Of a DNA stretch of 64,000 bases, positions 9,459 to 18,775 are shown in pieces. The notes beneath the pieces are model-generated. The model saw only the letters and a list, made by a program, of their open reading frames with translations, had not been told where the DNA came from and did not search any database. Numbering within the stretch: the stretch's first letter is position 1; every line of letters begins with the position of its first letter. The position numbers were made by a program, and so were the translations under genes. Source of the stretch: Endozoicomonas sp. SCSIO W0465 (GTDB lineage: Bacteria > Pseudomonadota > Gammaproteobacteria > Pseudomonadales > Endozoicomonadaceae); the NCBI RefSeq assembly GCF_023716865.1, contig NZ_CP092417.1, positions 1,156,001 through 1,220,000 of the forward strand, read 5' to 3'.

Positions 9459-9486
9459 CTTGAAAACAAAGTTGCCCACCCATACT
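9459..9486 (+). promoter_or_regulatory. Sigma32-type heat-shock promoter for groESL
   Basis: CTTGAAA at 9459-9465 and CCCATACT at 9479-9486 are separated by 13 bp, close to the sigma32 (RpoH) pattern CTTGAAA-N13-17-CCCATnT. It lies 92 bp upstream of the groES start. No CIRCE element was found. The IS66 copy 1 duplication ends only 12 bp upstream. Confidence 0.75.
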
Positions 9487-9495
9487 AAGTAGATC

Positions 9496-9536
9496 ACCTG
9501 ATAGGGTGACGGCCCGGAGCAGCTTGCCGCTCCGGG
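9496..9536 (+). other. Two hairpins in the groESL 5' leader
   Basis: A small stem CACC-TGATAG-GGTG (9496-9509) is followed by a strong stem CCCGGAGC-AGCTTGCC-GCTCCGGG (9513-9536) between the promoter and groES. There is no U-run after the second stem, so an mRNA-stabilising or regulatory role is more likely than termination. Function is inferred only. Confidence 0.5.
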
Positions 9537-9577
9537 TCAAATCGGATTAACCAAGCAAACTGTTGGAGAAAGAATCG

Positions 9578-9871
9578 ATGAAAATCCGTCCGTTGCGTGA
9601 TCGCGTGGTCGTTCGTCGTGTCGAAGAAGAAACTACCTCTGCTGGTGGCATCGTGCTGCCAGGTACTGCCACTGAAAAGCCTAACCAGGGCGTTGTGGTT
9701 GCCGTCGGCGATGGCGTGTTTCTGGACAATGGTGAAAAGCGTCCTGTTGGCGTTAGCGTTGGTGACAAGGTTATCTTCGGCAAATATGCAGACTCAAACA
9801 CCGTGAAGATTGATGGTGAAGAGCTGATCATTCTGTCTGAGAATGACATTTCCGCCGTTCTGGAAGGCTGA
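9578..9871 (+). CDS. groES: Co-chaperonin GroES
   Basis: A 97-residue GroES subunit: MKIRPLRDRVVVRR N-terminus, the mobile loop (ETTSAGGIVLPG, ~18-30) that contacts GroEL, and the roof-forming NGEKRPV region. The heptamer caps the GroEL ring during ATP-driven folding in the cytoplasm. TTGGAGAAAG supplies the SD upstream of the ATG at 9578; an upstream in-frame codon at 9563 would add five residues and is unlikely. It is followed by groEL after 71 bp, in one operon. Confidence 0.97.
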   Translation: MKIRPLRDRVVVRRVEEETTSAGGIVLPGTATEKPNQGVVVAVGDGVFLDNGEKRPVGVSVGDKVIFGKYADSNTVKIDGEELIILSENDISAVLEG

Positions 9872-9942
9872 TTGTTCAGCAATCACACGATATTTTCTCG
9901 GTTTTACACGATTTCTTAAAATAGTGCACAGGGTCACCAACC

Positions 9943-11586
9943 ATGGCAGCTAAACAAGTAAAATTCGGCGACGAAGCTCGCAAAGAAATGCTCAAGGGCG
10001 TCAACATCCTGGCTGATGCTGTAAAGGCTACTCTGGGTCCCAAGGGACGTAACGTTCTGCTCGAAAAGTCCTTCGGCGCTCCTACCATCACTAAAGATGG
10101 TGTTTCCGTCGCCAAGGAAATCGAACTGAAAGACAAGTTCCAGAACATGGGTGCCCAGCTGGTTAAGGAAGTGGCTTCCCAGGCTAACGATCAGGCAGGT
10201 GATGGTACTACCACTGCTACCGTACTGGCTCAGTCCATCCTGAACGAAGGTCTTAAGTACGTTGCCGCTGGCATGAATCCAATGGATCTGAAGCGTGGTA
10301 TCGACAAAGCGGTTGCCGCTGTTGTGGAACAGCTCAAGGCCATGTCCACTCCATGTGAAGACAGCAAATCCATCGCCCAGGTGGGTACCATCTCTGCCAA
10401 CTCCGATGAAATCGTTGGTCAGATCATCGCTGAAGCCATGGAAAAAGTTGGCAAGGAAGGCGTTATCACTGTTGAAGAAGGCAGTGGTCTGGAAAACGAA
10501 CTGGAAGTCGTCGAAGGCATGCAATTTGACCGCGGCTACCTCTCTCCATACTTCATCAACAACCAGGAAAGAATGTCGGCTGAACTGGAAAGCCCGTTCA
10601 TCCTGCTGGTTGACAAGAAAATCTCCAATATCCGTGAACTGCTGCCAGTACTGGAAGCCGTTGCCAAAGCTGGCAAGCCGCTGATGATCATCGCTGAAGA
10701 TGTTGAAGGCGAAGCCCTGGCAACTCTGGTGGTGAACAACATGCGCGGTATCGTTAAGGTGACTGCCGTTAAAGCCCCCGGCTTCGGTGATCGTCGTAAG
10801 GCCATGCTGCAGGATATCGCTATCCTGACCGGCGCGACTGTGATCTCTGAAGAAGTTGGCCTGTCTCTGGAAACCGCCACTCTGGACGACCTGGGTACTG
10901 CCAAGCGTGTGCAGGTAACCAAAGAAGATACCACCATCGTTGACGGTGCTGGCGTTCACGCTGACATCGTTGCCCGTGTTGAGCAGATCCGTGCCGAGAT
11001 CGAAAACTCTTCTTCTGACTACGACAAAGAGAAGTTGCAGGAGCGCGTAGCGAAGCTGGCGGGTGGTGTTGCCGTTGTTAAGGTTGGCGCTGCTACCGAA
11101 GTTGAGATGAAAGAGAAGAAAGCCCGCGTTGAAGACGCCCTGCACGCTACCCGTGCGGCGGTTGAAGAAGGTGTGGTTGCCGGTGGTGGTGTTGCCCTGG
11201 TTCGCGCTCTGTCTGCCATCAATGTTGAAACCATCAACGCAGAACAGCGTGCCGGTGTTGAACTGATCCTGCGTGCCCTGGAAGGACCAATCCGTCAAAT
11301 CGCTACCAACTCTGGTGACGAAGCCTCTGTTGTGGTTGACAAGGTTAAGGCTGGCTCTGGTAACTTCGGTTACAATGCGGCTACCGGTGAATACGGCGAC
11401 ATGATCGAAATGGGTATCCTGGATCCAGCCAAGGTAACCCGTGCTGCTCTGCAGGCTGCCGCTTCTGTCGCAGGCCTGATGATCACTACTGCTGCCATGG
11501 TTGCTGATGAGCCTCAGGACGACGCTCCAGCGATGCCTGATATGGGTGGCATGGGTGGAATGGGTGGTATGGGCGGCATGATGTAA
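9943..11586 (+). CDS. groL: Chaperonin GroEL
   Basis: A 547-residue chaperonin of normal length. The ATP-binding GDGTTTA motif is at residues 86-92 and the C-terminus is the usual Gly-Met tail (repeats of GGM ending MM). It forms the double heptameric ring that encloses unfolded proteins with GroES. Codon use is strongly biased, as expected for a highly expressed gene. It is transcribed from the heat-shock promoter upstream of groES and ends before a strong hairpin. Confidence 0.98.
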   Translation: MAAKQVKFGDEARKEMLKGVNILADAVKATLGPKGRNVLLEKSFGAPTITKDGVSVAKEIELKDKFQNMGAQLVKEVASQANDQAGDGTTTATVLAQSILNEGLKYVAAGMNPMDLKRGIDKAVAAVVEQLKAMSTPCEDSKSIAQVGTISANSDEIVGQIIAEAMEKVGKEGVITVEEGSGLENELEVVEGMQFDRGYLSPYFINNQERMSAELESPFILLVDKKISNIRELLPVLEAVAKAGKPLMIIAEDVEGEALATLVVNNMRGIVKVTAVKAPGFGDRRKAMLQDIAILTGATVISEEVGLSLETATLDDLGTAKRVQVTKEDTTIVDGAGVHADIVARVEQIRAEIENSSSDYDKEKLQERVAKLAGGVAVVKVGAATEVEMKEKKARVEDALHATRAAVEEGVVAGGGVALVRALSAINVETINAEQRAGVELILRALEGPIRQIATNSGDEASVVVDKVKAGSGNFGYNAATGEYGDMIEMGILDPAKVTRAALQAAASVAGLMITTAAMVADEPQDDAPAMPDMGGMGGMGGMGGMM

Positions 11587-11699
11587 TGCGACGAGAGTCG
11601 CGCAGGTAGTTAGCCTGGCTGGGTTAAACCGTAAGTGACCACTAACTTTTTGAGTTTTTGGTCACCCCGCTTCTAGTAAAAAATAGCATTTCAATCTAA

Positions 11700-11754
11700 C
11701 CGATATCCGGTCTGAATCATGACCGGATATCGGCCTTTCTCATTCGAGAAAGCC
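11700..11754 (+). terminator. Hairpins downstream of groEL
   Basis: A perfect 13-bp stem CCGATATCCGGTC / GACCGGATATCGG (11700-11733) is followed by CCTTTCTC; an alternative overlapping stem GGCCTTTCTC-ATTC-GAGAAAGCC spans 11732-11754. Together they likely terminate groESL. The T-run is short, so efficiency is uncertain. Confidence 0.65.
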
Positions 11755-12030
11755 GTTATCAGGGTATGGGGTTATGCATGTTCCATCCCGGCCTGCAAAT
11801 AAAAATTCAGCTTTCAGCACAATGTTTTTTTCCGCAACCAATACCAGACAAACTCGCTATCTGTTATCAGATATCGCTTTGGGTTGTTCCCCGTTGCATG
11901 GCAACCGAAAAAGCATTGAACTTATCTTTCTCTGACAACGGGAAGCGCCCCGGTACCAACAAAACCCGGGAATTCATGTAAAGACTGGCGTTTTTTTAAC
12001 GCCTCCCCAAGGCAGTGGTAATGGTATTGA
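11755..12030. other. Intergenic region between groEL and hutH
   Basis: No convincing gene. A GGCGTT/AACGCC stem with a T-rich loop near 11987-12003 lies just past the 3' end of hutH and may end hut transcription on the minus strand. A 71-codon plus-strand ORF here has no recognisable features. Confidence 0.4.
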
Positions 12031-13563
12031 TTACGAGTAGCTTGGCAACAACTCGGTTGGCATATAACAGTTCAACTCGCCACTGGCCACCAGCTCCGAT
12101 GCCTTTTGAATATCAGGAAAGAAATACCGGTCCTGATCATAGAACGGAATATCCTTTCTCACCGTTTTCATCACTCGCTGCAACGTTTTCGACGTTTTGT
12201 AGGGCTTCCTCATATCCACTCCCTGTGCCGCCGCCAGCAATTCAATACCCACAATAGACGAGGTATTACCGTTCATCTCCCGCAATCGACGCGCTCCGTA
12301 AGTTGCCATGGACACATGATCTTCCTGGTTGGCAGAAGTGGGCAGACTATCAGCAACGGAAGGATGGCAAAGACAACGGTTTTCACTGGCCAGGGCTGCC
12401 GCCGTATTATGGGCAATCATAAAGCCGGAATTGACGCCGCTATTCTTGACCAGAAAGGGTGGCAGTCCACTCAGGTGTTGATCCACCAGCAAAGCGATGC
12501 GTCGTTCACTGATGGCTCCGATTTCGGCAATGGCCAGAGCCAGTGCTTCGGCGGCCATTCCGGTAGGCTCGGCGTGAAAGTTACCACCGGAGAGTATTTC
12601 ATTCTCCTCAACAAAGACCAGGGGGTTATCTGTGACGCCGTTAGCTTCCACTTCAAGCAGGCGTGCGGCATAACGCATTTGCTCCAGACAGGCTCCCATT
12701 ACCTGAGGCTGGCACCTCAGTGAATATGGATCCTGGACCTTGTCACAGTCTATGTGGGCCTGTCCAATGTCACTGTGGTCCAGCGTGATACGGTAGGCAT
12801 GGGCAATATCAATTTGCCCTTTAAGGCCGCGAGCCTGGTGAATACGTGGGTCAAAAGGGCGACGACTGCCCATCGCGGCTTCAACGGAAAGACTTCCGGC
12901 AATGACGGCTGATGCCATTAAATCCTCGGCACCAAACAGTCCCTGCAAAGCAAAGGCGGTACTGGCCTGGGTGCCATTCAATAGTGCAAGCCCTTCCTTG
13001 GGGGCCAGTTTCATGGGCTCCATACCAGCGTAAGCCAGGGCTTCCATGGCCGTCATCTGCTGACCATTCACCAGGGCATGACCTTCACCCAATAACAAAC
13101 AGCTCATGTGGGCCAGCGGTGCAAGATCACCACTGGCCCCCACCGACCCCTTCTCGGGTACACAGGGATAAACCCCCAGATTGATCAGTTGCATCAGCGC
13201 GTCAATTAATTCCAGCCTTACGCCTGAAAGGCCTCGGGCAAGGCTGTTAATTTTCAATACCATCATCAGGCGGACAGTGCTTTGATCCATAAACTGACCG
13301 ACACCGGTGGCATGAGAGAGCACAATACTGCGCTGTAGAGCCTCAAGCTCCCGGTCTTGAATTCGGGTGTTGGCCAGAAGGCCAAAACCGGTATTGATGC
13401 CATATACGACCCGATTCTCAGCCAGTGCCTGATTGACACAGGCAACACTTTTGTTAATGGCCGGATAACAGGCTGGGTCCAGCTTAATCTGGACCTCGTA
13501 GCGGCTAACCTTACGCAGGTCGCTCAGTGATAATTTTCCCGGTGAAATCACTAACTCACTCAT
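12031..13563 (-). CDS. hutH: Histidine ammonia-lyase HutH
   Basis: A 510-residue lyase that deaminates L-histidine to urocanate, the first step of histidine catabolism. The Ala143-Ser144-Gly145 triad in SVGASGDLAPLAH forms the MIO cofactor autocatalytically. Other family signatures such as YGINTGFG (~54-61) are present. The start codon overlaps the hutU stop by 4 bp, indicating translational coupling in a hutC-hutU-hutH operon. Confidence 0.97.
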   Translation of the reverse strand: MSELVISPGKLSLSDLRKVSRYEVQIKLDPACYPAINKSVACVNQALAENRVVYGINTGFGLLANTRIQDRELEALQRSIVLSHATGVGQFMDQSTVRLMMVLKINSLARGLSGVRLELIDALMQLINLGVYPCVPEKGSVGASGDLAPLAHMSCLLLGEGHALVNGQQMTAMEALAYAGMEPMKLAPKEGLALLNGTQASTAFALQGLFGAEDLMASAVIAGSLSVEAAMGSRRPFDPRIHQARGLKGQIDIAHAYRITLDHSDIGQAHIDCDKVQDPYSLRCQPQVMGACLEQMRYAARLLEVEANGVTDNPLVFVEENEILSGGNFHAEPTGMAAEALALAIAEIGAISERRIALLVDQHLSGLPPFLVKNSGVNSGFMIAHNTAAALASENRCLCHPSVADSLPTSANQEDHVSMATYGARRLREMNGNTSSIVGIELLAAAQGVDMRKPYKTSKTLQRVMKTVRKDIPFYDQDRYFFPDIQKASELVASGELNCYMPTELLPSYS

Positions 13564-15383
13564 GCCTGGCTCTCCTTGTGTTCAGGGCTATCTTTGTGCT
13601 CAGGGCTATCCTCACGCTCAAGGCTATCTTTGTGCTCAAGGCTGTGTCCCGACTGCATGGGCAGATCCAGGCCGTTCTCCTGCGCGCACTCCCGGGCAAT
13701 GTCATACCCCGCATCGGCATGACGCATCACTCCGGTTCCCGGGTCATTCCACAACACTTTGCCGAGTTTCTCCCGGGCTTCATCGCTACCATCGGCCACA
13801 ATGACGACCCCCGAATGCTGGCTGTACCCAATACCAACGCCACCACCATGATGGATACTCACCCAGGTGGCACCCGATGCAGTATTCAACAAGGCATTCA
13901 GCAGCGGCCAGTCAGAGACGGCATCACTGCCATCCTGCATACCCTCGGTTTCCCGGTTAGGGCTGGCAACTGAACCAGAATCCAGGTGATCACGGCCAAT
14001 TACCACTGGCGCACTGAGCTCACCACTAGCCACCATATCGTTAAAGGCCTGCCCCAGGCGAGCCCGGTCCTGCAAGCCTACCCAGCAGATACGGGCAGGC
14101 AGCCCCTGGAAAGCGATACGCTCCCTGGCCATATCCAGCCAGTTATGGAGATGCGCATCGTCTGGAATCAGCTCTTTGACTTTCTGGTCAGTCTTGTAGA
14201 TGTCTTCAGGATCACCGGACAAGGCCGCCCAGCGGAAAGGGCCAATCCCCTGGCAGAAGAGTGGGCGAATATAGGCGGGTACAAAACCGGGGAAGTCAAA
14301 GGCATTTTCAACCCCGACTTCTTTTGCCATCTGTCTTATATTGTTGCCGTAATCAACCGTTGCAGCCCCCCGTTTCTGCAGTTCCAGCATGGCTCGCACC
14401 TGGATGGCCATTGACTCTCGTGCCGCCCCGGTGACAGACGCTTCATCTGAATGACGGCGCTCACTGGCCTGTTCCAACGTCCACCCTTTGGGCAAATAAC
14501 CATTTAACGGGTCATGGGCTGATGTCTGATCCGTCACCACATCCGGCGTAATGTTGCGCTCAACCAGTTCGGGGAATACATCCGCCGCATTCGCCAGCAA
14601 ACCAACCGAAATCACTTTATTTTCCGACTTGGCCTGTTCAATCATGGCCAGCGCTTCATCCAGCGTTGCCGCTTTTTTATCCAGGTAACGGGTTTTCAGG
14701 CGAAAGTCGATTCGAGACTCATCCACTTCACAGGCCAGCATGGAAAAACCGGCCATAGTTGCGGCCAGAGGCTGAGCCCCTCCCATGCCACCAAGACCAC
14801 CGGTAAGAATCCACTTGCCCGCTGCGTTGCCGTTAAAGTGGGTTTTGGCCATAGCCACAAAGGTTTCGTAGGTGCCCTGGACAATGCCCTGGGAACCAAT
14901 GTAAATCCATGAGCCAGCGGTCATCTGGCCATACATCATCAGGCCTTGCTTATCCAACTCATGGAAGTGCTCCCAATTTGCCCAGTAAGGCACAATGTTC
15001 GAGTTGGCAATCAATACCCGGGGAGCCTCGGAGTGGGTTTTGAACACCCCGACAGGTTTTCCGGACTGCACGAGCAATGTCTCATCGGTTTGCAGGCGCT
15101 TCAGGGTTGCCACAATCTGGTCGTAGCAATCCCAATCCCGGGCTGCCCGGCCAATACCGCCATAAACCACCAGCTGCTCAGGATGCTCCGCTACTTCCGG
15201 ATCCAGGTTATTCATCAACATACGCAGAGGGGCTTCTACCTGCCAGCTGCAGGTATTCAGATCAGCACCTCTGGGAGCCCGAATAATCCGGTCAGGGTCA
15301 AATCGTCGATGCCCTTTACTGCCAGCCTTGCCAGTAGGCTCTTTGCCATCGGCTATAAGCCTCTTCGCCTGTTCATTTGCCAT
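13560..15383 (-). CDS. hutU: Urocanate hydratase HutU with repeat-bearing C-terminal tail
   Basis: A ~607-residue urocanase that hydrates urocanate to imidazolonepropionate using tightly bound NAD. Core motifs are present (GGLGGMGGAQPL, YGNNIRQMA, CQGIGPFRW, HHGGGVGIGYSQHSG). The start ATG at 15381-15383 has AAGGA eight bases upstream; an ATG at 15390-15392 overlaps that SD and is less likely. It is longer than the usual ~555 residues, partly because of a charged C-terminal tail made of repeated S-(L/P)-E-(H/R)-(K/E)-D hexapeptides. It overlaps hutC by 11 bp and hutH by 4 bp. Confidence 0.95.
   Translation of the reverse strand: MANEQAKRLIADGKEPTGKAGSKGHRRFDPDRIIRAPRGADLNTCSWQVEAPLRMLMNNLDPEVAEHPEQLVVYGGIGRAARDWDCYDQIVATLKRLQTDETLLVQSGKPVGVFKTHSEAPRVLIANSNIVPYWANWEHFHELDKQGLMMYGQMTAGSWIYIGSQGIVQGTYETFVAMAKTHFNGNAAGKWILTGGLGGMGGAQPLAATMAGFSMLACEVDESRIDFRLKTRYLDKKAATLDEALAMIEQAKSENKVISVGLLANAADVFPELVERNITPDVVTDQTSAHDPLNGYLPKGWTLEQASERRHSDEASVTGAARESMAIQVRAMLELQKRGAATVDYGNNIRQMAKEVGVENAFDFPGFVPAYIRPLFCQGIGPFRWAALSGDPEDIYKTDQKVKELIPDDAHLHNWLDMARERIAFQGLPARICWVGLQDRARLGQAFNDMVASGELSAPVVIGRDHLDSGSVASPNRETEGMQDGSDAVSDWPLLNALLNTASGATWVSIHHGGGVGIGYSQHSGVVIVADGSDEAREKLGKVLWNDPGTGVMRHADAGYDIARECAQENGLDLPMQSGHSLEHKDSLEREDSPEHKDSPEHKESQA
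13572..13648. repeat. 18-bp tandem repeats at the 3' end of hutU
   Basis: About four 18-bp units with the core GCTCAGGGCTATC / GCTCAAGGCTATC encode the hexapeptide tail of HutU. The complementary core AGCCTTGAGC is also the core of an 18-bp tandem array at 25998-26052. Confidence 0.8.
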
Positions 15384-16140
15384 ATTCACCATCCTTTACA
15401 TTACGTTGTTTTATTGTGGAAATATCGCCTGCAAACTGTAAATGGTCTCCCAGCCGGTATCGGTCGCCGGGGTGCATCAGCTTGGCCAGGCTGACCACAC
15501 CATAACGACACCAGCTTCTTCTCATAATTCTCAGACAGGGAGCGCCGGATTCCATCGCCAGTGCTCCGGCAATGTCTTCCGAAGGTAATATCGCCTCTAC
15601 GACATGTGTTGCTTCTGTCAGTGCGGCTACCCGGTTCAGATAAACATTGGGGGTTTCCCGGGAAAAATCCTGTTTCAGATAGTCAGGAGCAAACCGTGGG
15701 TTAATATGACGATCTTCCCACTGCAGGGGCAGCCCGTTTTCATAGTGAACAATGATGGAGTGAAAAAACGAAGCCGACTCGGGTAACTCCAGAGAAACCG
15801 CAATGGCCTCGGATGCTTTTTCTTCACGCAGACGCATTACCCGGTTGCTGTATCCATGCCCCCGTTCCCTGATCTCGTCGGCAATATTTCTCACCGTCAG
15901 CATGGATGATTGCGGCCTGGGAGGCGCCACAAACGTGCCCAACCCCTGCTGACGCATCAGAATGCCCGAAGCAGTCAGCTCCTGCAGTGCTTTTCTGGCG
16001 GTCATCCGGCTTACCGAGAATTGCTGGCAAAGCTCATTCTCAGAAGGCACTTTACTGGATTCAGCCCACTCACCACACTCGATCTTGTCCAGAATAAAGT
16101 GCTTAATCTGCTGATAACGAGGCAATAGGCTTTGATTCAT
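15373..16140 (-). CDS. hutC: Histidine utilisation repressor HutC (GntR family)
   Basis: A ~255-residue regulator with an N-terminal GntR winged helix (residues ~5-70; VPSENELCQQFSVSRMTARKAL) and a C-terminal UTRA ligand-binding domain that in this family binds urocanate. It represses hut genes until urocanate accumulates. I use the ATG at 16138-16140 (MNQSLLPRYQQ); an upstream ATG at 16164 would add eight residues. It is the first gene of the minus-strand hut operon and faces the hutI-hutG gene across a shared control region. Confidence 0.92.
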   Translation of the reverse strand: MNQSLLPRYQQIKHFILDKIECGEWAESSKVPSENELCQQFSVSRMTARKALQELTASGILMRQQGLGTFVAPPRPQSSMLTVRNIADEIRERGHGYSNRVMRLREEKASEAIAVSLELPESASFFHSIIVHYENGLPLQWEDRHINPRFAPDYLKQDFSRETPNVYLNRVAALTEATHVVEAILPSEDIAGALAMESGAPCLRIMRRSWCRYGVVSLAKLMHPGDRYRLGDHLQFAGDISTIKQRNVKDGEYGK

Positions 16141-16205
16141 AATGTATGGGTACCGATCAGGCATCAGGCGATTCTACGGAATCACAGGTTGCTCTTGAAA
16201 CTTTA

Positions 16206-16227
16206 TTGTATATAGTTGTATATACAA
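16206..16227. promoter_or_regulatory. Probable HutC operator
   Basis: A perfect 12-bp palindrome TTGTATATACAA (16216-16227) is preceded directly by the half-site-like TTGTATATAG (16206-16215). It resembles the TTGTATGTACAA-type sites known for HutC in pseudomonads and sits between divergent hutC and hutIG. Direct autoregulation and repression of both hut transcripts is inferred. Confidence 0.7.
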
Positions 16228-16323
16228 TTTAACAATAATGCAAATTGCCCGGTTTTAATCAAGATGTGAATCACTCTTGAGGCTACCGCTCATCACTCAG
16301 TCAACCGATAATGGCCGGACACC

Positions 16324-18603
16324 ATGAACAACAGTAATGCTGGCGAATCCCTGACCTCCTGCGATCTGCTTATTCGGAATATTCACCTTGCCACCATGGA
16401 CCCGGCACGGGCTTCAATCAACCCTGACTGGCACCACAAGAGCGCATCATGCCCCTATAACAGCATCCGTCAGGGAGCCATTCTGGTGCGGGACGGAAAG
16501 ATTGTGTGGGCAGGTGTAGAGTCGGAATTACCCAAAGACAGCAGGGCAAAAACAACCATCGATGGCCAGGGACAGTGGTTAACACCCGGCCTGATCGACT
16601 GCCACACTCACCTGGTCTACGCCGGCGACCGCTCCAGAGAATTTGAACAACGGCTTGAAGGCGTTAGCTATGAAACCATCGCCAAACAGGGGGGCGGTAT
16701 TCTCTCCACCGTCAAAGCCACCCGGGCAGCTACAGTTGATGAACTGGTCGCTGATTCCCGTCCCCGGCTCGAGGCGCTGCTGGCGGAAGGGGTCACCACC
16801 CTGGAAATCAAATCCGGCTATGGCCTGGATACCGAAACCGAAACGAAAATGCTCCAGGCGGCAAGCCTGCTGGCCAGCGAGTACCCTGTCACCGTCATTC
16901 GTACCTTCCTGGGTGCCCATGCTTTGCCACCGGAATACCAAAACCGGGCAGACGATTATATTGAGCACGTCTGCACGGAGATGATTCCTGCCATTGCGAA
17001 AGGACAACTGGCCGATGCTGTGGATGTGTTTTGTGAAAACATTGCCTTTTCACCCGAGCAGACCGAACAGGTGTTCAAGGCTGCCAAAGCCCATGGGCTG
17101 GGCATTAAGCTCCATGGGGAGCAACTTTCTGACAGTGGCGGTACCCAACTGGCGGTAAAGCATCAGGCGCTTTCCGTGGACCATCTGGAATACCTGAGCC
17201 AGTCTGGTATTGATGCCCTTAAAAACAGCAATACAGTGGCCACACTGCTGCCCGGTGCCTTCTACTTCCTCCGGGAAACCAAACTGCCACCTGTCGATGG
17301 GTTAAGGGAAGCTGGCGTTCCCATTGCCATTGCAACCGATTTGAACCCCGGCACATCCCCTCTCGCCTCTATACGGCTAATGATGAATATGGCCTGCACC
17401 TTGTTTCGTATGACCCCTTCCGAGGCACTTGCCGGTTGTACCCGAAATGCGGCACAGGCTCTTGGGCTTCAGGAAAAAACCGGCAGAATCAAAGAGGGCC
17501 TGGATGCGGACCTGTTACTCTGGCCTGTCAGCCATCCTGCCTCGCTGGCGGCCGGACTCACAGGAATCTCCCCTTCCCTGATCATAAAAAGTGGCCAAAT
17601 TGTGAAATCAACCATCTCCAGTAACCAATCATTCTCCTGGTCTGGCCGTATTGATCAGGAAACGGACTCACAAGCTGCACAACGCTGGCATCAGAAGGTT
17701 CGTCCTTATGCACCGGGTGGCGAAAAAGGGGTTGCTTTACTGGGGTTTGAGTCGGATGAAGGTGTGCGTCGAAATCAGGGGCGCCCCGGCGCGGCCAAAG
17801 GGCCAGACCATATTCGACAAGCCCTGACCAACCTTCCCTGGAATCGCAATGCCCCGGTTTGGGATGTGGGCAACATCCGCTGCAATGGCACGGATCTTGA
17901 GCAGGCACAACAGAGCTATGCCCGACAAATGTGCAAACTGTTAGATAATGGTCACTTGGTGATTGGCCTGGGCGGTGGCCATGAAATTGGCTGGGCTTCC
18001 TACCGGGGCTTAATGAAACATCTGGAAAAGCCAGAGAAGGGTAAAGACAGTCACCCGGTCAAAGTGGGCATCATCAACTTTGATGCCCACTTTGACCTCC
18101 GGCTGCCCGAAGTGGGTCCAAGCTCAGGAACCCCTTTCTGGCAGGCGTCTGAGTATGCCAGGGAGCAAAATATCCCCTTCAATTACTTTTGTCTTGGCAT
18201 CAGTGAAAGCAGTAATACCCGGGCACTGTTTAATCGAGCAGATGAACTGGGTGTTACTTATCGACTCGATAGGGCAATGACTCTGCTGAACCTGCCATCA
18301 CTGCAACAGGATATCCGGCAATTTATCGATAAGGTGGATCATATCTACCTGACCATCGACATAGATGCCTTCCCGGCCTCCCTGGCCCCCGGCGTCAGCG
18401 CACCCGCTGCCAGAGGAATACCCCCGGAGGTTGTTGAACCGTTGCTGGATACCATCAAACACAGTGGTAAGCTGAAACTCTTTGATATCGCTGAAACTTG
18501 TCCGAAATACGATATTGATGCTCACACGGCTCGGCTGGCGGCGCGGTTAATTCATCAGTTGGCCGGACAAAACCCGCTGATTGCAACAAATCCAGGACCA
18601 TGA
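16324..18603 (+). CDS. Imidazolonepropionase-formimidoylglutamase fusion (HutI-HutG)
   Basis: One uninterrupted 759-residue frame holds two enzymes. Residues ~13-430 are HutI (amidohydrolase): metal ligands H94/H96 in DCHTHLVYAGDR, then LEIKSGYGL, LHGEQ and DLNPGTSP. Residues ~449-755 are an arginase-fold HutG: GGGHE at 550-554, DAHFD at 587-591 and DIDAF at 679-683, the usual manganese ligands. HutI opens imidazolonepropionate to formimidoylglutamate, which HutG converts to glutamate and formamide, so the fusion would carry out two consecutive steps. A ~20-residue linker joins the domains. It is divergent from hutC and probably under the same operator. Confidence 0.93.
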   Translation: MNNSNAGESLTSCDLLIRNIHLATMDPARASINPDWHHKSASCPYNSIRQGAILVRDGKIVWAGVESELPKDSRAKTTIDGQGQWLTPGLIDCHTHLVYAGDRSREFEQRLEGVSYETIAKQGGGILSTVKATRAATVDELVADSRPRLEALLAEGVTTLEIKSGYGLDTETETKMLQAASLLASEYPVTVIRTFLGAHALPPEYQNRADDYIEHVCTEMIPAIAKGQLADAVDVFCENIAFSPEQTEQVFKAAKAHGLGIKLHGEQLSDSGGTQLAVKHQALSVDHLEYLSQSGIDALKNSNTVATLLPGAFYFLRETKLPPVDGLREAGVPIAIATDLNPGTSPLASIRLMMNMACTLFRMTPSEALAGCTRNAAQALGLQEKTGRIKEGLDADLLLWPVSHPASLAAGLTGISPSLIIKSGQIVKSTISSNQSFSWSGRIDQETDSQAAQRWHQKVRPYAPGGEKGVALLGFESDEGVRRNQGRPGAAKGPDHIRQALTNLPWNRNAPVWDVGNIRCNGTDLEQAQQSYARQMCKLLDNGHLVIGLGGGHEIGWASYRGLMKHLEKPEKGKDSHPVKVGIINFDAHFDLRLPEVGPSSGTPFWQASEYAREQNIPFNYFCLGISESSNTRALFNRADELGVTYRLDRAMTLLNLPSLQQDIRQFIDKVDHIYLTIDIDAFPASLAPGVSAPAARGIPPEVVEPLLDTIKHSGKLKLFDIAETCPKYDIDAHTARLAARLIHQLAGQNPLIATNPGP

Positions 18604-18775
18604 ATCACAGTGGTCGATGCTAATTTCAACGTAAACAAATCTCGCTATTTCACTAACCAACTGATCCTGGTATGAAACGTTCAGTACGCCAGATGAGAGC
18701 AGCAAGTCACAAGACAATCGGTATTGCAAAATCACCGCCAGCCTCTATGATGCCAGATTTCCCAAAAGCCCAGAG

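Noticed and set aside
9934..11298. Long antisense ORF opposite groEL (454 codons)
   Set aside because: It is the complement of a highly biased, certain groEL gene; its sequence has no family signature and such shadows are common in GC-balanced, codon-biased genes.
11766..11981. 71-codon ORF after groEL
   Set aside because: No RBS, no similarity, lies after the terminator in an intergenic region.
13572..13648. CRISPR-like array at the hutU 3' end (and at 25998)
   Set aside because: Direct 18-bp tandem repeats without spacers, encoding a protein tail in hutU; no cas genes in the window.
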